Of a stretch of 64,000 nucleotides of DNA, positions 63,262-64,000 are shown piece by piece. The notes under the pieces were generated by a model. That model saw nothing but the letters and a program-made list of their open reading frames with translations, was not told where the DNA came from and did not search any database. The DNA comes from Thermophagus sp052400625 (lineage in GTDB: Bacteria > Bacteroidota > Bacteroidia > Bacteroidales > Marinilabiliaceae), in NCBI GenBank assembly GCA_052400625.1, contig JBQTGH010000004.1; one strand, 5' to 3'. The translations under genes and the position numbers were made by a program. Each line of letters begins with the position of its first letter. Positions within the stretch are counted from its first letter, which is position 1.

Positions 63262-63412
63262 TCTGTATTTCTCACTCCTGAGATCTTAAATTTCCCAAAA
63301 GATACCTGTTTTCAAACAATTAAGAACGTTTTAAACTTAAAAAGTTTTCAACACCTGCAAACGAACCATTGCTAACTTACTGAACTCTTGTATTTAACAA
63401 AATCAACTGGGT

Positions 63413-64000
63413 TTATACAAAATTCAACCCGAAAACCGTTTGCAGATTATTTTTCAGAACCCTCTTCACCTGCGACAGATCCATGGCTTCTCCCTTTTCT
63501 TTCCGGAAAGAGGTTACCCCTTTGTCCACAAATCCACAAGGGTTAATGTAGTTAAAATAGTCCAGGTTGGTATTCACATTGAGCGCAAAGCCGTGCATCG
63601 AAACAAAGCGACTGGCTCTAACTCCGATGGCGCATATTTTCCGGGCATGGGGAGTGCCGGTGTCGAGCCACACACCCGTAGCTCCGTCCAGACGTTCACT
63701 TTTTATATCAAAGGCCGACAAGGTAAGAATAATCGCCTCCTCCAAAAGGTGAATGTATTCCTTTACCCCCAACTTCAGTTGTTCCAGGTCGAAAATGGGA
63801 TACCCCACTATCTGTCCCGGTCCGTGATACGTGATATCCCCACCTCTATTGATTTTGTAGAAGGAAGCGTCAATCTTTTTCAAAAACTCGTCGGTGATGA
63901 GAAGGTTTCCCGCCTCCCCACTTCTGCCAAGCGTATATACATGAGGGTGTTCACAAAATATCAACCGATGGATAACGGGCTTTTGGTCGTCGGGGTGTTC
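63413..64000 (-). CDS. lipB: Octanoyltransferase LipB (5' end outside the window)
   Basis: LipB transfers octanoyl groups from acyl carrier protein to lipoate-dependent enzymes. The 3' part (about 196 codons) lies in the window, and the frame is open through its right edge, so the true start is beyond 64000; a TTG at 63964 is not the start. Motifs FCEHPHVYTLGRSGEAGNLL, RGGDITYHGPGQIVGYPIFDL, the catalytic-Lys region HARKICAIGVRASRFVSMHG, and the catalytic Cys in NPCGFVDKGVTS are all present. Confidence 0.95.
   Translation of the reverse strand, partial: EHPDDQKPVIHRLIFCEHPHVYTLGRSGEAGNLLITDEFLKKIDASFYKINRGGDITYHGPGQIVGYPIFDLEQLKLGVKEYIHLLEEAIILTLSAFDIKSERLDGATGVWLDTGTPHARKICAIGVRASRFVSMHGFALNVNTNLDYFNYINPCGFVDKGVTSFRKEKGEAMDLSQVKRVLKNNLQTVFGLNFV

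Overview
The window looks like a chromosomal segment of a Bacteroidota bacterium, probably a Marinilabiliales/Bacteroidales-type relative (the phylum is well supported, the order is a guess). The evidence is a type IX secretion (T9SS) gene set (CHU_C sorting domain, PorP/SprF), promoters of the TTTG-N20/21-TAnnTTTG type, a zinc-free type B L31, a DUF4469 HU-like protein, and gene orders common in the phylum such as rsfS-ftsH-LUD-cdsA-psd. No rRNA, CRISPR array, prophage or complete defence system was found.

Bases 1-9570 are an accessory, eroded region. It begins with an apparently intact IS21-family element (istA, istB, multiple terminal repeats). Next come word-like degenerate repeats, a 214-residue protein gene bracketed by a perfect 15-bp inverted repeat, and a 15-unit array of 21-bp repeats. 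An IS3-type transposase remnant and a small glycine-rich membrane protein gene follow. After these lie an AraC/GyrI regulator with a membrane-anchored GyrI-like partner, a membrane-protein gene split by an in-frame TGA, a GH42-like lipoprotein, a short AraC regulator and a tyrosine-recombinase remnant.

Bases 9585-23652 hold envelope and secretion genes on the plus strand. A GT-C membrane glycosyltransferase is followed by a methyltransferase-GT2 fusion, then coaD and a thioredoxin-fold lipid/envelope-type protein. A tight operon follows: T9SS cargo-like protein, PorP/SprF, PD40-PKD protein, unknown secreted protein, and a beta-propeller sensor fused to a SpoIIE/PP2C phosphatase.

Bases 23675-39481 are mainly housekeeping: psd, cdsA, LUD, ftsH and rsfS (minus), birA, pyrE, NUDIX, SPOR, AI-2E transporter, ADP-ribosylglycohydrolase, lon, rpmE, a GNAT-like protein and an AlkD-like protein. 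Bases 39670-50468 carry tRNA-His, prfB with its programmed +1 frameshift, fumC, a coiled-coil membrane protein, the methionine-cycle pair metH and metF, recX and an LPP20-like protein. Bases 50458-64000 carry a flippase-like protein, a KamA-type radical SAM enzyme, an SLC12-like permease, a cold-shock protein, a large ABCG-like transporter, an orphan lipoprotein, a DUF4469 protein, recJ and the 3' part of lipB. Several strong intrinsic terminators separate these units.

No clearly new multi-gene system is proven. The best candidates for a second look are the T9SS/PP2C operon, the inverted-repeat-bracketed gene with its neighbouring 21-bp array, and a tRNA-His with two adjacent U-U mismatches in the acceptor stem.
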